Source of the DNA: Pelagerythrobacter rhizovicinus
Lineage (GTDB): Bacteria; Pseudomonadota; Alphaproteobacteria; Sphingomonadales; Sphingomonadaceae
NCBI RefSeq assembly: GCF_004135625.1
Contig: NZ_SDPV01000001.1
Location: 310,001-374,000, forward strand
Length of the DNA stretch: 64,000 nt
Direction: 5' to 3'
Shown here: one piece after another, positions 1 to 11,236 of the stretch
Position numbering within the stretch: the first letter of the stretch is position 1
Layout: every line of letters starts with the position of its first letter
Position numbers and translations under genes: made by a program
Notes under the pieces: model-generated
Seen by the model: the letters and a program-made list of their open reading frames with translations, nothing else
What the model was told of the DNA's origin: nothing
Database searches by the model: none

Positions 1-171
1 GTCCACTTGGCGCTGGCCGGTGATGCTGCGGCCGAGCGGATCCGAGCGATCCTCGCGCGCCTGCTGCATTTCAGGGGCCTTGCGGCTGCCGACGATGACG
101 GTGAACCGGCCTCCGGTTCGCCGCGATCCCCGGTCCCGACCGGGGACAAGCTGATTGATTTGAAGGATTGA
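1..171 (+). CDS. C-terminal end of YlxR-like (DUF448) protein, 5' truncated by window edge
   Basis: An open frame enters from the left edge in frame 1 and stops at TGA 169-171, giving 56 C-terminal residues. The visible part begins VHLALAGDAAAERIRAIL and ends in an acidic, low-complexity tail. The annotation rests mainly on position: in alphaproteobacteria the order nusA-ylxR(DUF448)-infB is common, and sphingomonad DUF448 proteins have an alanine-rich C-terminal part resembling this one. The conserved DUF448 core lies outside the window, so the family cannot be proved here. It ends 8 bases before the infB ATG, so the two are almost certainly co-transcribed. Confidence 0.55.
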   Translation, partial: VHLALAGDAAAERIRAILARLLHFRGLAAADDDGEPASGSPRSPVPTGDKLIDLKD

Positions 172-179
172 CGAGTTTT

Positions 180-2705
<2,526 letters not shown>

Positions 2706-2764
2706 GGAAGGACCGTTGTGGCCCTGATCCGGTCGGCGGAGGTGGCTGATTTTTATCGGCCATT

Positions 2765-2793
2765 TGGCGAGTTCGATTCTCGCCCGTGGGTCC
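2765..2793 (+). other. tRNA T-arm-like hairpin (possible tRNA 3'-end remnant)
   Basis: Between infB and rbfA, bases 2766-2784 form a six-pair stem GGCGAG/CTCGCC closing the seven-base loop TTCGATT, which is exactly the geometry and loop consensus of a tRNA T-arm. It is followed by CCGTGGG, T and CCG, reminiscent of an acceptor 3' strand plus a CCA-like end. Just upstream, bases 2742-2761 form an eight-pair hairpin around TTTT. I could not fold a complete cloverleaf with a normal anticodon arm, so this is at most a decayed or partial tRNA, or a chance look-alike that acts as an RNA hairpin before rbfA. Confidence 0.3.
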
Positions 2794-2800
2794 GGTGACC

Positions 2801-3199
2801 ATGATGGCGAGAAACACCTCCACCCCCGAACAGCAGTCGGTTCGCGTCCTCAAGGTGGGCGAACGGGTGCGGCATATCCTGTCGGAATTGCTCGCGCGCG
2901 GCGAGGTGCATGACGAAGTGCTGACGGCGCATTCGGTGAGCGTCACCGAAGTGCGGATGACCCCGGACCTGCGCAACGCCAATGCCTACGTGAAACCGCT
3001 GCTCGGCGAGGACGAGGACGTGGTGCTCAAGGCGCTGCGCACCAACACCGCGTTCTTCCAGCGCGAGGTCGCCAAGCGCCTCGGCCTCAAGTTCGCGCCC
3101 AGGCTGCAGTTCAAGCCCGACGAGAGCTTCGACGAAGCCGAGCGGATCGAGCGGCTGCTGAACGATCCCAAAGTGGCGAGGGACCTGGGCGAGGACTGA
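2801..3199 (+). CDS. rbfA: 30S ribosome-binding factor RbfA
   Basis: RbfA is a small KH-fold factor that binds the pre-30S subunit and helps mature the 5' end of 16S rRNA, especially in the cold. The 132-residue product carries the family pattern [19 protein letters not shown] near the start and [18 protein letters not shown] near the end. Two adjacent ATG codons (2801 and 2804) are possible, and the family's usual beginning MARN favours 2804 by sequence; the first is given. An upstream in-frame GTG at 2786 would start inside the T-arm-like hairpin. It follows infB by 95 bases, the usual order, and converges with the AbgT-type gene. Confidence 0.95.
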   Translation: MMARNTSTPEQQSVRVLKVGERVRHILSELLARGEVHDEVLTAHSVSVTEVRMTPDLRNANAYVKPLLGEDEDVVLKALRTNTAFFQREVAKRLGLKFAPRLQFKPDESFDEAERIERLLNDPKVARDLGED

Positions 3200-3209
3200 T
3201 CGGAGGCGG

Positions 3210-4817
3210 CTACTCCGCCACGGCGGGGGCGGTCGGCTGAACCGTCGTCGGCGGGTCCATGAACACGCCGGCGCCCGGGCCGAGCGGGAGATCGAGCATG
3301 ACCCAGCCGATCGTCATCGCAAGGCCTGCCAGCAGCAAGCCGATCGAATAGGGCAGCATGGTCGCGGCGAGGCTGCCGAGGCCGAAGTCCTTCTGCCAGC
3401 GTTGGCAGAAGATCAGGATCAGCGGGAAGTAGACCATCAGCGGGGTGATGATGTTGGTCGCCCCGTCGCCCACGCGGTAGGCGGCGGTCGCCATTTCGGG
3501 AGTGATGCCCAGCAACATGAGCATCGGCACCAGCACCGGCGCGAGCAGCGCCCACTTGGCGCTCGCCGAGCCGACGAAGATATTGAGCAGCGCCGAGACG
3601 GCGACGATCGCCGCGAGCAGCGCCCACGCAGGCAGGCCCGAATTGCCGAGGAAGTCGGCGCCGTTGACCGCGAGGATCAGTCCGAGGTTCGACCATGCGA
3701 ACATCGCGACGAAATGCGCGGCGGCGAAAGCGAGAACGAGATAGTAGGCGAGATCCTCCATCGCGCCGGCCATCATCTTTACCAGCCCGCGGTGGTCGTC
3801 GATCGTGCCTGCCGCCGCGCCGTAGGCCCAGCCGGCCAGCAGGAACAGCAGGAAGAACCCGGCAACGAGGCTCTGGTAGAACGGCGTCAGCCGTGCCTCC
3901 GGCGTCGCGCCCTCGTCGATCAGCGGCGTGCCGGGGCCGAACGTAAAGGCAAGCCAGAGCGCGACCACAGCCAGTACGGCCAGACCGGCACGCTTCAGGC
4001 CCTTGCGCTCTCCGTCGGTCAGGGCGCGGTCGCTCTGCTCCTCCAGGCCATCGCGCCCGGCCATTCCCGGATTCCAGGTGCCGAGCCTCGGCTCGATCAT
4101 CCGGTCCGTGACGTACCAGATCACCGGCAGGAAAATCACCGTCATCGCCGCGATGAAGTACCAGTTGCCCGCGATGTTGGCGGTAAAGTCGCCGAACACG
4201 GTTTCGACTGCGGCTTCCGTTATCCCGAACAGCAAGGCGTCGAGCTGCCCGGGCAGCAGGTTGGCCGAGAAGCCGCCGGATACGCCGGCGAACGCCGCCG
4301 CGATGCCCGCAACCGGATGACGGCCGGCGGCATGGAAGATGATCCCGGCGAGCGGGATGAGCACGACATAGGCCGCGTCGGCGGCCAGGTTGCCCATCAT
4401 GCCCACGAGACACACGATCGGGGTCAGCAGAACCTTGGGCGCGTTGCGCACGCCCGCGCGCATGGCGGTGCCGAACAATCCCGCGCGCTCGGCGACGCCG
4501 GCGCCGAGCATCACCACCAGGACATACCCCAGCGGATGGAAGTGCGTGAAGGTCGCGGGCATTTCGACCCACAGGCGCTGGATGTTCTCCGCCGAGAGCA
4601 GACTGGTCGCGGCTATGACCTGCGCCTGTCCCGTCGCCTCGTCGATTTCGGTGGGATGCAGTACCGACCAGCCGAGCAGGCTGCCGACGACGGACACTGC
4701 GACGAGAACGGCGATCAGCCAGAAGAACAGGAAGACGGGATCGGGCAGCCTGTTGCCGGTCCGCTCGATCCAGCCGAGAATACCCTTCTGCACCCGGCCT
4801 TCTGCCGCTTCCACCAC
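3210..4817 (-). CDS. AbgT family transporter (p-aminobenzoyl-glutamate/antimetabolite type)
   Basis: This is a 535-residue polytopic inner-membrane protein. The opening GNRLPDPVFLFFWL, the GNLAADAAYVVLIPLAG segment, the SGGFSANLL loop and the late GDGATNIITPLMVYFP are hallmarks of the AbgT family, whose members import p-aminobenzoyl-glutamate or export antimetabolites such as sulfonamides. About a dozen hydrophobic segments are visible. It is transcribed divergently from a MarR-GNAT fusion gene, a common arrangement for a transporter and its regulator. The substrate cannot be told from sequence. Together with the next three genes it separates rbfA from truB, which are normally adjacent. Confidence 0.93.
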   Translation of the reverse strand: MVEAAEGRVQKGILGWIERTGNRLPDPVFLFFWLIAVLVAVSVVGSLLGWSVLHPTEIDEATGQAQVIAATSLLSAENIQRLWVEMPATFTHFHPLGYVLVVMLGAGVAERAGLFGTAMRAGVRNAPKVLLTPIVCLVGMMGNLAADAAYVVLIPLAGIIFHAAGRHPVAGIAAAFAGVSGGFSANLLPGQLDALLFGITEAAVETVFGDFTANIAGNWYFIAAMTVIFLPVIWYVTDRMIEPRLGTWNPGMAGRDGLEEQSDRALTDGERKGLKRAGLAVLAVVALWLAFTFGPGTPLIDEGATPEARLTPFYQSLVAGFFLLFLLAGWAYGAAAGTIDDHRGLVKMMAGAMEDLAYYLVLAFAAAHFVAMFAWSNLGLILAVNGADFLGNSGLPAWALLAAIVAVSALLNIFVGSASAKWALLAPVLVPMLMLLGITPEMATAAYRVGDGATNIITPLMVYFPLILIFCQRWQKDFGLGSLAATMLPYSIGLLLAGLAMTIGWVMLDLPLGPGAGVFMDPPTTVQPTAPAVAE

Positions 4818-4952
4818 GCCTTGTTCCTCTCCACAGTTGCTCGTGCGCGGGAGCTAGCATCGCCAGTGGTTGCTGTCGCCCCGCTTAACCCACTCCTCCA
4901 CGACCCGGTCACAATATTTGACATCGGCAACTATATCTGTGAATCGGTAGCC

Positions 4953-5879
4953 GTGGAAACCGACTCCGCCCTTGTGATCGATCGGGTCGTCCAGCGCCTG
5001 CGGGCGTTCAACCGCGACTTCTCGCAACTGATGGGGCTGCTCGGGCCGCGCTACATGGGCAGCGGCCTGTCGGTGGTGGAAGCGAGGGTTCTTTACGAGA
5101 TCGTCCACCGGGAACCCGCGCTGGCCCGTGATATCGCCGCCGCGCTGCGGCTCGATCCCGGGTATCTCAGCCGCATCGTCGGCCGCCTGCTCAAACGGGG
5201 GCTCGTGGAACGCGGGCGGGGAGAGGATGCGCGCGAGCGGCCGCTTTCGCTGACGTGCACGGGGAAGTCGGCCTACGACCGGCTCGACCGGACGACTGCC
5301 GCGCAGACTGCCCGCCTGATTGCGCCGCTGGGCGAGGACGGCGCGCGCCGCCTTGCCGCGCTGCTCGAAGAGGCTGGCGCGCTGCTGTTCGGCTCGAAAC
5401 CCGGCGAATGGTCGCTTCGCACGTTCCGCCCCGGTGACATGGGCCTGATCACCGCGCGGCAGTCGATCCTCTACCACGAAACCTATGGCTGGGGGCGCGG
5501 CATGGAGGCGCTGATCGGCGAGATCACCGCGGCGTTCCTGCGCGACTTCAAGCCCGAGCGCGAGCAGTGCTGGATTGCGGAGCGCGGGGGGCGAATGCTG
5601 GGCTCGGTATTTCTCGTCGAGGACGACACCGAGACCGCCCGTCTCCGCCTGCTCTACGTCGAGCCGGAGGCGCGCGGGATAGGCGTCGGGCAGGCGCTGG
5701 TGAAGCAGTGCACGGCGTTTGCGCGCGAGACAGGCTACCGCCGGATCGTGCTCTGGACTCACGCAGTTCTCGAAAGCGCCCGGCGGATCTACGCCGCCGA
5801 AGGCTACCGGATCGAGACCCATACCCACGACGATTTCGGCAAGCCGGAATTGAGCGAGAGCTGGCTGCTGGAACTGTGA
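4953..5879 (+). CDS. MarR-family regulator fused to GNAT acetyltransferase
   Basis: This 308-residue fusion protein has a winged-helix MarR half (about residues 5-150) with the recognition region AALRLDPGYLSRIVGRLLKR and wing ERGRGEDARERPL. A GNAT half (about 155-308) carries the acetyl-CoA-binding pattern VEPEARGIGVGQALVKQC. Such fusions occur widely in proteobacteria; targets and acetyl acceptor are mostly unknown. No ATG fits the conserved N-terminus. GTG 4953 is the best start, with GTG 4974 as an alternative, and no clear ribosome site is visible, so a leaderless message is possible. A TTGACA lies at 4918-4923. The divergent AbgT-type gene is the natural regulatory target. Confidence 0.85.
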   Translation: METDSALVIDRVVQRLRAFNRDFSQLMGLLGPRYMGSGLSVVEARVLYEIVHREPALARDIAAALRLDPGYLSRIVGRLLKRGLVERGRGEDARERPLSLTCTGKSAYDRLDRTTAAQTARLIAPLGEDGARRLAALLEEAGALLFGSKPGEWSLRTFRPGDMGLITARQSILYHETYGWGRGMEALIGEITAAFLRDFKPEREQCWIAERGGRMLGSVFLVEDDTETARLRLLYVEPEARGIGVGQALVKQCTAFARETGYRRIVLWTHAVLESARRIYAAEGYRIETHTHDDFGKPELSESWLLEL

Positions 5880-5932
5880 GCAATCGCGGCGCTGCGATTG
5901 GCAGCCGCCCGCCGGATGCCTAGCCAGCGGAC

Positions 5933-6517
5933 ATGGCCAAGCTCTATTTCTACTATGCCAGCATGAACGCGGGGAAATCGACCACGCTGCTGCAGGCCGA
6001 TTTCAACTACCGCGAGCGCGGCATGCACACGATGCTGTGGACCGCCGCGCTCGACGACCGGGGAGGGCATCAGGCGATCGAGAGCCGCATCGGCCTTGGC
6101 GCCGATGCGCAGCGCTATGACGCCGAGACCGACCTGTGGCAGCGCGTCACGTCCGCGCACAAGGCGGAGCCGCTCGGCTGCGTGCTGGTCGACGAAGCGC
6201 AGTTCCTGACCAGGGCGCAGGTCTGGCAATGCGCGCGCCTGGCGGACGAGGCGAATATCCCGGTGCTCTGCTACGGCCTGCGGACCGACTTCCAGGGCGA
6301 GCTCTTTCCCGGATCGGCCGTGCTGCTGGGCATCGCCGACGCGCTGATCGAGCTCAAGGCCGTATGCCACTGCGGCCGCAAGGCTACGATGAACCTGCGG
6401 GTCGATGCCGGCGGCGCGGCCGTCAGACACGGCGCGCAGACCGAGATCGGCGGCAACGATCGCTACGTCGCCCTGTGCCGCCGGCACTTCTCGGAAGCGC
6501 TCGGCTCCGCTCCCTGA
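5933..6517 (+). CDS. tdk: Thymidine kinase (type II)
   Basis: This salvage enzyme phosphorylates thymidine with ATP. The 194-residue product has the P-loop ASMNAGKST at residues 9-17 and the Walker B/catalytic segment VDEAQF at 86-91. The lasso-domain zinc site is visible as C145, C147, C182 and H185. Length and motifs match bacterial type II thymidine kinases. It starts at ATG 5933, 53 bases after the MarR-GNAT gene, and could be read from the same transcript. Confidence 0.95.
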   Translation: MAKLYFYYASMNAGKSTTLLQADFNYRERGMHTMLWTAALDDRGGHQAIESRIGLGADAQRYDAETDLWQRVTSAHKAEPLGCVLVDEAQFLTRAQVWQCARLADEANIPVLCYGLRTDFQGELFPGSAVLLGIADALIELKAVCHCGRKATMNLRVDAGGAAVRHGAQTEIGGNDRYVALCRRHFSEALGSAP

Positions 6518-6585
6518 TCCGCTGATCCCTCTTTATCCGATATGAGCAGGATGTTTTCCGGCTCGGGAACGACTATCTACCCGCC

Positions 6586-7269
6586 ATGACGGAAACCCTC
6601 ATCCTTGCCGCGATCCTGATCCCCTGCCTGGTGATCGCGATCGTGTTTCACGAAGTCGCTCATGGATGGACCGCGCTGGCGCTCGGCGATCCGACGGCGA
6701 AGGAGCAGCGGCGGCTGTCGCTCAACCCGATCCGCCATGTCGATCCGATCGGCACGCTGATCGTTCCGGGCGCACTGGCGCTGTTCGGAGGGCCGGTGTT
6801 CGGCTGGGCCAAGCCGGTGCCGGTGCGCAAGAACCGGCTCGACAATCCGCGTTACGGCATGATGGCCGTGGCGGCAGCCGGTCCGGGGACCAATCTCGTC
6901 CTCGCAGGTGTCGGGGCCATCGTGCTCGGGCTCGTCGGCACCACGCTGACGCTGCCGCCCAGTGGCGGGGTGGAATGGGTGCTGACCGGGCTCAACTATT
7001 TCATCGTCATCAACATCTTCCTCGCGCTGTTCAATCTCCTGCCGATCCCGCCTTTCGACGGCTCGCACATCGTCGAGGGGCTGCTTCCGCGGTCGATGGC
7101 GGCGCAATACGCGCGGCTGCAGCAGATCGGCATGTTCCTGCTGATCGCGCTGATCGCGATCACCTGGGCCTTCCCCGACAGCGGAATCATTGAGAACGTC
7201 GTCTGGCCGCCGGTCGAATGGCTGCGCGAGAAGTATCTGGCCTTGGCGCTCTGGGTCGCGGGAGGCTGA
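6586..7269 (+). CDS. Site-2 protease family (M50) membrane metalloprotease
   Basis: This is a 227-residue integral membrane protein of the small M50 type without PDZ or CBS domains. The zinc-binding HEVAH motif lies at residues 22-26 within the first membrane segment, and the third ligand is in the NLLPIPPFDGSHIVEG motif (Asp158). SREBP-like/RseP-like proteases cut substrates inside the membrane; the substrate here is unknown. It starts at ATG 6586. Its 3' end overlaps any truB start lying on a standard start codon, and truB follows without a gap, so truB is probably read through from this gene. Confidence 0.92.
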   Translation: MTETLILAAILIPCLVIAIVFHEVAHGWTALALGDPTAKEQRRLSLNPIRHVDPIGTLIVPGALALFGGPVFGWAKPVPVRKNRLDNPRYGMMAVAAAGPGTNLVLAGVGAIVLGLVGTTLTLPPSGGVEWVLTGLNYFIVINIFLALFNLLPIPPFDGSHIVEGLLPRSMAAQYARLQQIGMFLLIALIAITWAFPDSGIIENVVWPPVEWLREKYLALALWVAGG

Positions 7270-8257
7270 TATTCCACACGGCTGGCTGATCCTCGACAAG
7301 CCGCGCGGCCTCGGCTCGACCCGGGCGGTCGGCGCGGTCAAGCGCAATCTGCGCGAAGGTGGCTATCCTAAGATGAAGGTGGGTCACGGCGGCACGCTCG
7401 ATCCGCTGGCGGAGGGCGTGCTGCCGATCGCGCTGGGCGAGGCGACCAAGCTCGCCGGGCGAATGCTCGATGCGAGCAAGGTCTACGAGTTCACCGTGCA
7501 GTTCGGCGAGGAGACAGACACGCTAGATACCGAAGGCGAGGTTGTCGCCCGTTCCGATCACCGTCCACCGATCGCTGCGATCGAGGCGGTTCTGGAGCAT
7601 TTCACCGGGGAGATCGAACAGGTCCCGCCGGTCTACTCCGCGGTGAAGATTGACGGCAGGCGTGCCTATGATCGTGCACGGGCGGGCGAGGACGTCGCGA
7701 TGACGACGCGCCGGGTAACGGTGCATGATCTTCATGCCCTTCGCGAACGCGACGGGAATGGAGCCGGGCTGGAGTCGTCGTTCGCGACGAGCGACGGGCG
7801 CCCCGATCCGTTCGATCCCACAGCCCCGCTCGAACTGGCCGACAGTGTCACGCTCGTCGCGCATGTCAGCAAGGGCACGTACATCCGTAGCCTGGCAAGA
7901 GACGTTGCACGCGCCCTCGGAACCGTCGGCCACGTCACCTATCTCAGGCGCATCAAGGCCGGTCCCTTCGGGCAGGATCGGGCGATTTCGCTGGACAAGC
8001 TCAACGAAATCGGTAAGGGCGCGCGCCTTGAAGACCACCTCCTGCCGCTCGAGGCTGGGCTGGACGGTATCCCGGCCCATCAACTCGATCCGGAAAGCGC
8101 GCAGGCGGTCCGACAGGGCCGGGTCCTTTCCGGAATGCCCCATCCCGACGGGCTCCTCCTTGCGAAAGCCGGCAGTGTTCCGGTGGCGCTGATGGAAGTG
8201 ACGGCGGGGACGGCGAAAGTCGTCAGGGGTTTCAACATCCCCGATACCGCGGAGTGA
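7190..8257 (+). CDS. truB: tRNA pseudouridine(55) synthase TruB
   Basis: TruB makes pseudouridine-55 in the T-loop of tRNAs. Recognisable parts are [18 protein letters not shown] near the start, the catalytic motif [20 protein letters not shown] with its aspartate, and the C-terminal [12 protein letters not shown] strand and PUA-like tail. The start is odd. The conserved part begins at about 7271, but the only standard start in frame is TTG 7190, which adds 27 Arg/Ser-rich residues encoded over the M50 gene. The alternative is an ATT start at 7271, preceded by GGGAGG at 7260-7265. The coordinates use the TTG; the true protein may be about 328 residues. rpsO follows immediately. Confidence 0.93.
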   Translation: MRTSSGRRSNGCARSIWPWRSGSREADIPHGWLILDKPRGLGSTRAVGAVKRNLREGGYPKMKVGHGGTLDPLAEGVLPIALGEATKLAGRMLDASKVYEFTVQFGEETDTLDTEGEVVARSDHRPPIAAIEAVLEHFTGEIEQVPPVYSAVKIDGRRAYDRARAGEDVAMTTRRVTVHDLHALRERDGNGAGLESSFATSDGRPDPFDPTAPLELADSVTLVAHVSKGTYIRSLARDVARALGTVGHVTYLRRIKAGPFGQDRAISLDKLNEIGKGARLEDHLLPLEAGLDGIPAHQLDPESAQAVRQGRVLSGMPHPDGLLLAKAGSVPVALMEVTAGTAKVVRGFNIPDTAE

Positions 8258-8262
8258 AAAGA

Positions 8263-8532
8263 ATGTCGGTTACTGCCGAAAAGAAGCAGGAAATCATCAA
8301 GGACAATGCCCGCGCGAACAACGACACGGGCAGCCCGGAAGTCCAGGTCGCGATCCTCACCGAGCGTATTCGCAACCTGACCGAGCACTTCAAGGGCCAC
8401 CACAAGGACAATCACTCGCGCCGCGGCCTGCTGACCATGGTCAACAAGCGCCGCAGCCTGCTCGCCTATCTCAAGAAGACGGATGTCGAGCGGTACAACA
8501 GTCTGATCCAGAAGCTGGGTCTGCGCAAATAA
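8263..8532 (+). CDS. rpsO: 30S ribosomal protein S15
   Basis: S15 is a primary 16S rRNA-binding protein of the small subunit. The 89-residue product has the family signatures [17 protein letters not shown] and [18 protein letters not shown], and ends [12 protein letters not shown] 8263 is chosen because GGAG at 8251-8254 is well spaced and the family starts [11 protein letters not shown] 8254 overlaps the truB stop and would add three residues. A strong hairpin terminator follows the stop codon, and pnp lies downstream as in many bacteria. Confidence 0.98.
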   Translation: MSVTAEKKQEIIKDNARANNDTGSPEVQVAILTERIRNLTEHFKGHHKDNHSRRGLLTMVNKRRSLLAYLKKTDVERYNSLIQKLGLRK

Positions 8533-8541
8533 GAGTTTCGG

Positions 8542-8569
8542 AAACGGCCCCGCTGCGGGCCGTTTCTTG
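8542..8569 (+). terminator. Intrinsic terminator after rpsO
   Basis: A perfect nine-pair stem (AAACGGCCC with GGGCCGTTT) closes a six-base loop, and the 3' arm runs into TTTCTTG. It begins 10 bases after the rpsO stop. It should end or attenuate transcription between rpsO and pnp. Confidence 0.85.
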
Positions 8570-8578
8570 TATTCGTGA

Positions 8579-8658
8579 GTCCCCGCGAAGGCGGGGACCT
8601 CGTGCCACCGGCGCTCCGCCAACTGCCTGAGGCCCCCGCCTTCGCGGGGGCTCGCGAA
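8579..8658. repeat. REP-like interspersed palindromic repeat, copy 1
   Basis: About 80 bases begin with the hairpin GTCCCCGCGAAGGCGGGGAC, continue through a less conserved middle (CACCGGCGC...) and end with a second hairpin with arms around GCCCCCGCCTTCGCGGGGGC. Near-identical elements lie at 11104 and 63930. Paired hairpins of this kind in intergenic DNA are typical of REP/BIME elements. This copy sits in the pnp leader, so it will be transcribed and could fold there. Confidence 0.75.
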
Positions 8659-8750
8659 AAATGGGCTTTCCTTCGCAATCCGGCGGAGGGGCCTTGGGGC
8701 ACGGAGAAAGGCCCCGCACCGGACCGGGACGGTATCCCCGGCACAGAGGC

Positions 8751-8776
8751 CCCGCCCTGCAATAGGGCACGGCGGG
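8751..8776 (+). promoter_or_regulatory. Structured leader just upstream of pnp
   Basis: Bases 8754-8758 and 8764-8768 pair as GCCCT/AGGGC around GCAAT, flanked by CCC and GGCGGG that can extend the stem. It lies 6-10 bases before the GAAGGA ribosome site (8782-8787). In enterobacteria the pnp leader stem is the site of RNase III-dependent autoregulation; whether this hairpin plays that part is inference. Confidence 0.35.
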
Positions 8777-8793
8777 TTCACGAAGGAAAATCA

Positions 8794-11094
8794 ATGTTCG
8801 ACACGAAAACCGTATCGCTGGAGTGGGGCGGAAAGACCCTCACTCTGGAAACCGGGCGTATTGCCCGTCAGGCCGATGGCGCCGTGCTGGCGACCTACGG
8901 CGAGACCGTGGTGCTGTGCGCCGTCACCGCCGCCAAGTCGGTCAAGGAAGGGCAGGACTTCTTCCCGCTCACCGTCCACTACCAGGAAAAGTTTTCCGCC
9001 GCCGGGCGCATCCCGGGCGGCTTCTTCAAGCGCGAAGGCCGTGCGACCGAGAAGGAAACGCTCACCTCCCGCCTGATCGACCGCCCTGTGCGGCCGCTCT
9101 TCCCGGAAGGGTTCTACAACGAGATCAACGTCATCGCGCAGGTCCTCTCCTATGACGGTGAGACCGAGCCCGATATCCTCGCGATGGTCGCGGCCAGCGC
9201 TGCACTGACCATTTCCGGCGTGCCCTTCATGGGCCCGATCGGCGCTGCACGCGTCGGCTTCGTCGATGGCGAATATGTGCTCAACCCGCGCCAGGACAAG
9301 GCGCTGGAAGACGGCCGCCTCGACCTCGTCGTCGCCGCGACGCAGGACGCGGTGATGATGGTCGAATCCGAAGCCAAGGAGCTGACCGAGGAAGAGATGC
9401 TCGGCGCGGTGATGTTCGCGCACGAGGAATCGAAGAAGGTCATCGGCGCGATCATCGAACTGGCCGAACAGGCCGCAAAGGAGCCGTGGGAGCTGCCTGC
9501 GTCCGACGATCATTCGGAAATGAAGGCCGCGATCAAGGCGATGATCGGCGACGACATCGCCAAGGCCTACAAGATGACCAGCAAGGCAGACCGCCGCGAC
9601 ACGATCGATGCGGCGCGCGAGAAGGTGAAGGCGCACTACTCGTCCGACGAGTTCGACGGGCAGCAGCTGATGACCGCGATCAAGCTGACCAAGAAGCTCG
9701 AAGCGGAAATCGTGCGCGGTGCGATCCTCAAGGAAGGCACCCGCATCGACGGCCGCAAGGTCGATCAGGTCCGCCCGATCGAGGCGATGGTCGGCCTGCT
9801 GCCGCGCACCCACGGCTCGGCGCTGTTCACTCGCGGCGAGACGCAGGCGATCTGCACCACCACGCTCGGCACCAAGGATGCCGAGCAGATGATCGACGGG
9901 CTCGAAGGCCTGTCGTACAACCACTTCATGCTGCACTATAACTTCCCGCCCTATTCGGTCGGTGAAGTGGGCCGCTTCGGCTTCACCAGCCGCCGCGAGA
10001 CCGGTCACGGCAAGCTCGCCTGGCGCGCGCTGCACCCGGTCCTGCCCAAGCACGAGGACTTCCCCTACACGATCCGCATCCTCAGCGACATCACCGAGTC
10101 CAATGGCTCGAGCTCGATGGCGACGGTCTGCGGCGGGTGCCTCTCGATGATGGACGCCGGCGTTCCGATCGAACGCCCGGTCTCCGGCATCGCAATGGGC
10201 CTGATCCTCGAAGGCGAGGAGTTCACCGTGCTTAGCGACATCCTCGGCGACGAGGATCACCTCGGCGACATGGACTTCAAGGTCGCCGGCACCGAAGCGG
10301 GCATCACCTCGCTGCAGATGGACATCAAGGTCGCCGGCATCACGCAGGAGATCATGACCAAGGCGCTGGCGCAGGCCAAGGAAGGCCGTGCGCACATCCT
10401 GGGCGAGATGACCAAGGCGCTCGGTTCCGCACGCACAGACGTGTCCAAGCACGCGCCGCGCATCGAGACCATGCAGATCGACAAGTCGAAGATCCGCGAC
10501 GTCATCGGCACGGGCGGCAAGGTGATCCGCGAGATCGTCGCCGAAACCGGTGCCAAGGTCGACATCGACGACGAGGGCGTGATCAAGATTTCGTCCAGCG
10601 ATCTCTCGCAGATCGAAGCGGCGAAGAAGTGGATCGCCGGGATCGTCGAGGAGGCGGAAGTCGGCAAGATCTACGACGGCAAGGTCGTCAACATCGTCGA
10701 CTTCGGCGCGTTCGTGAACTTCATGGGCGGCAAGGACGGGCTCGTCCACGTGTCCGAGATGAAGAACGAGCGGGTCGAAAAGCCGACCGACGTCGTGTCG
10801 GAAGGTCAGGAAGTGAAGGTCAAGGTCCTCGAGATCGATCAGCGCGGCAAAGTCCGCCTGTCGATGCGCGTGGTCGACCAGGAAACCGGCGAGGAGCTGG
10901 AGGATACCCGTCCTCCGCGCGAACCGCGCGGCGACCGCGAAGGCGGCCGTGGCGGACGCGGCGGCGATCGTCGCGGCCGGGGCGGCGGCGGACGTGACCG
11001 CGATCGCGGCTCCCGGGGCGATCGTGGCGGCCGTGACCGCGGCGGCGACGAGGGCGGTGGCGAAGCCCACGTCCCCGACTTCCTGAAGGACTGA
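8794..11094 (+). CDS. pnp: Polyribonucleotide nucleotidyltransferase (PNPase)
   Basis: PNPase is a phosphorolytic 3'-5' exoribonuclease and degradosome partner. The 766-residue product has two RNase PH domains (about 1-210 and 310-550), including [18 protein letters not shown] and [17 protein letters not shown] domain follows ([18 protein letters not shown]) and then an S1 domain ([18 protein letters not shown]). After S1 there is an unusual tail of roughly 60 residues rich in Arg and Gly, ending [11 protein letters not shown] 8794 is chosen because of the ribosome site GAAGGA at 8782-8787. The leader holds a REP-like repeat and hairpins, and a strong terminator follows. Confidence 0.98.
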   Translation: MFDTKTVSLEWGGKTLTLETGRIARQADGAVLATYGETVVLCAVTAAKSVKEGQDFFPLTVHYQEKFSAAGRIPGGFFKREGRATEKETLTSRLIDRPVRPLFPEGFYNEINVIAQVLSYDGETEPDILAMVAASAALTISGVPFMGPIGAARVGFVDGEYVLNPRQDKALEDGRLDLVVAATQDAVMMVESEAKELTEEEMLGAVMFAHEESKKVIGAIIELAEQAAKEPWELPASDDHSEMKAAIKAMIGDDIAKAYKMTSKADRRDTIDAAREKVKAHYSSDEFDGQQLMTAIKLTKKLEAEIVRGAILKEGTRIDGRKVDQVRPIEAMVGLLPRTHGSALFTRGETQAICTTTLGTKDAEQMIDGLEGLSYNHFMLHYNFPPYSVGEVGRFGFTSRRETGHGKLAWRALHPVLPKHEDFPYTIRILSDITESNGSSSMATVCGGCLSMMDAGVPIERPVSGIAMGLILEGEEFTVLSDILGDEDHLGDMDFKVAGTEAGITSLQMDIKVAGITQEIMTKALAQAKEGRAHILGEMTKALGSARTDVSKHAPRIETMQIDKSKIRDVIGTGGKVIREIVAETGAKVDIDDEGVIKISSSDLSQIEAAKKWIAGIVEEAEVGKIYDGKVVNIVDFGAFVNFMGGKDGLVHVSEMKNERVEKPTDVVSEGQEVKVKVLEIDQRGKVRLSMRVVDQETGEELEDTRPPREPRGDREGGRGGRGGDRRGRGGGGRDRDRGSRGDRGGRDRGGDEGGGEAHVPDFLKD

Positions 11095-11103
11095 AGTAGC
11101 CCG

Positions 11104-11181
11104 TGTCCCCGCGAAGGCGGGGACCTCAGGCCACTGGCGCCTTGCTGATGGCCGGAGGCTCCCGCCTTCGCGGGAGCTCGC
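11104..11181. repeat. REP-like interspersed palindromic repeat, copy 2
   Basis: This element shares with copy 1 the hairpin GTCCCCGCGAAGGCGGGGAC and the closing hairpin around CCCGCCTTCGCGGG. With copy 3 it shares the middle CTCAGGCCACTGGCGC. It sits between the pnp stop and the pnp terminator. Confidence 0.75.
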
Positions 11182-11190
11182 ACAAGAAGA

Positions 11191-11224
11191 GGGGCCGCGA
11201 GCATATCGCGGCCCCTTCCGTTTA
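11191..11224 (+). terminator. Intrinsic terminator after pnp
   Basis: A perfect ten-pair stem (GGGGCCGCGA with TCGCGGCCCC) closes the loop GCATA and is followed by TTCCGTTT. It ends the rpsO-pnp transcription unit, immediately upstream of the next gene. Confidence 0.85.
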
Positions 11225-11236
11225 TGGAGACCGCCG

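Noticed and set aside
3402-4857. Long plus-strand open frame across the AbgT-type gene, continuous with the MarR-GNAT gene
   Set aside because: The part before about 4953 is antisense to a clear AbgT-family transporter and has no homology-like features; only the MarR-GNAT part is real.
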